From contig JAUXBC010000057.1 in NCBI GenBank assembly GCA_030619615.1, positions 1-5,020 of the forward strand: a DNA stretch of 5,020 bases. Direction: 5' to 3'. Every line of letters begins with the position of its first letter. Within the stretch, counting starts at the first letter, position 1. Shown here piece after piece: positions 4,700 through 5,020 of this stretch. The notes under the pieces are model-generated. The model saw nothing but the letters and a program-made list of their open reading frames with translations. It was not told the origin of the DNA and made no database searches. Source of the stretch: Dehalococcoidia bacterium (lineage in GTDB: Bacteria; Chloroflexota; Dehalococcoidia; E44-bin15). A program made the translations under genes and the position numbers.

Positions 4700-4710
4700 C
4701 CGAGCCAGTT
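4644..4710 (-). terminator. Candidate terminator / nested hairpin with C-run and G-run
   Basis: The outer arms AACTGGC (4644-4650) and GCCAGTT (4704-4710) are exact complements. Inside them, CCCCCCTCCC and GGGAGGGGGG (within 4659-4684) form a 10-bp GC stem with loop TGGTGG. On the minus strand the outer stem is followed at once by TCTTTTT and then another T-rich tract near 4630. This is a plausible end for minus-strand transcription of the genes at 4781-5020. The long distance between the outer arms makes it atypical. Confidence 0.4.
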
Positions 4711-4780
4711 AACTACAGTCTAACACGGCCTTTTGCTAATATCAAGGAAAGGCACTCAATTCTGCAATCCTCAGCAGTTT

Positions 4781-4864
4781 TCAGAGGATCGGTATCCCGG
4801 AGGGGATACCGTCATCATCATCGCCCCGCAGGTCATCCCATATCGGGTCCCAGTTCTTGGTCAT
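4781..4864 (-). CDS. 27-residue acidic mini-ORF coupled to the upstream gene
   Basis: The ORF starts at ATG 4864-4862, which overlaps the preceding gene's TGA as ATGA, and ends at TGA 4783-4781. The product begins MTKNWDPIWDDLRGDDDDGI and ends PSGIPIL. It has three Trp/Pro-rich turns, a four-aspartate run and a GIPSGIP repeat whose DNA is a perfect 9-bp hairpin (4790-4811). There is no strong ribosome site, so expression would depend on termination-reinitiation from the upstream gene. I recognise no family. The ATGA overlap favours a real coding unit, but the length means chance cannot be excluded. Confidence 0.45.
   Translation of the reverse strand: MTKNWDPIWDDLRGDDDDGIPSGIPIL
4790..4811. 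repeat. Perfect 9-bp hairpin at the end of the mini-ORF
   Basis: CGGTATCCC (4790-4798) and GGGATACCG (4803-4811) are exact complements around the 4-base loop GGAG. It lies over the last codons of the mini-ORF, just before its stop. No U-run follows on either strand, so it may protect an RNA 3' end or be a protein site rather than an intrinsic terminator. Confidence 0.55.
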
Positions 4865-5020
4865 TTCTGGACCGCCACCCTCTCTCGATACCTCGATATC
4901 CTCTCGGCTGCCACCTTACCCGCTTCCCTGGCTGGCTCCTTCCCAGGGCCCAGCAGAACCATGCCCTCCAGGGCTTTAATCCTGCTCTCGAGACCAATGG
5001 GCTTTGTCGTCAAACCCTCT
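4861..5020 (-). CDS. Unknown protein, C-terminal fragment (runs off right edge)
   Basis: An open minus-strand frame enters from the right edge (first full codon at 5019) and gives 52 residues before TGA at 4863-4861. It includes GLESRIKALEGMVLLGPGKE and then AREAGKVAAERISRYRERVA. The composition (amphipathic, rich in Ala/Arg/Glu, with an alternating basic-acidic helix near the end) looks like real protein, probably helical, possibly DNA-binding or coiled. I do not recognise the family. An internal ATG at 4962 would give a 33-residue product, but no ribosome site supports it, so a 3' gene fragment is more likely. Its stop overlaps the start of the 27-residue ORF as ATGA, which argues that both are translated together. 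Confidence 0.55.
   Translation of the reverse strand, partial: EGLTTKPIGLESRIKALEGMVLLGPGKEPAREAGKVAAERISRYRERVAVQK

Larger units (their letters stand above)
4344..4780. other. Gene-poor structured intergenic region
   Basis: Neither strand shows an ORF with both a ribosome site and a recognisable product. A 33-codon minus-strand frame beginning at the ATG near 4628 has no family features. The stretch holds a 12-bp inverted repeat (4402-4413 and 4688-4699), two copies of CCTGGTGGGGGA (4457-4468, 4668-4679), a T7 run at 4471-4477, a 21-bp-period direct repeat of CGCCAGGG (4566-4573, 4587-4594) and a large hairpin at 4644-4710. It looks like a small non-coding repeat or the decayed remnant of an element next to the tRNA gene, but no transposase or integrase remnant is seen. 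Confidence 0.5.

Noticed and set aside
4344..5020. Phage or integrative element attached at tRNA-Lys
   Set aside because: No integrase and no repeat of the tRNA 3' end longer than seven bases is visible in the window; the other end would lie outside it.
1..5020. CRISPR array, toxin-antitoxin, defence or biosynthetic cluster
   Set aside because: No regularly spaced repeats and no protein motifs of such systems were found on either strand.

Overview
The window looks like chromosomal housekeeping DNA from a bacterium, moderately GC-rich by eye. Protein features (the GPGSFNGLRVG form of TsaB, the ThiL/TsaE/TsaB/Ndk arrangement, and a small four-cysteine protein) suggest Chloroflexota, perhaps a Dehalococcoidia-like lineage. 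That placement is inference from memory, not a search result. The window contains no mobile-element gene, CRISPR array or defence system that I can recognise.

Layout. At the left edge the first 40 codons of a DUF169-type protein (minus strand) diverge from rsfS (plus strand). The gap between them holds a promoter for each and an operator-like direct repeat. rsfS, a ribosome silencing factor, appears to start at a rare ATT or CTG codon. Its end overlaps the end of the convergent ndk gene by 14 bp. On the minus strand, read from 3668 down to 632, is a tight five-gene operon: thiL, tsaE, tsaB, a PaaI-type hotdog thioesterase and ndk. Junctions overlap by 14, 16 and 4 bp, and the last has a 2-bp gap. 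A good sigma70-type promoter lies directly before thiL, with its -10 box only 6 nt from the ATG, so the operon mRNA is probably leaderless. Upstream is a separate 54-residue gene for a probable zinc-binding protein, divergent from a 61-residue tautomerase. A tRNA-Lys(CTT) gene with encoded CCA follows, with its own promoter overlapped by a 9-bp inverted repeat.

From 4344 to 4780 I see no convincing gene. This stretch has inverted repeats and a C-run/G-run hairpin that may end transcription arriving from the right. At the right edge, on the minus strand, are the last 52 codons of an unknown protein and a 27-residue acidic mini-ORF joined to it by an ATGA overlap.

Functionally, the operon joins thiamine diphosphate synthesis (ThiL), two subunits of the tRNA t6A machinery (TsaE and TsaB, with TsaD and TsaC elsewhere) and nucleotide balance (Ndk). 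With RsfS and tRNA-Lys nearby, the theme is core translation and cofactor metabolism. I find no clearly new biological system. The most useful items are genes that a simple ORF scan misses, the start-site corrections, and the structured intergenic region right of the tRNA.
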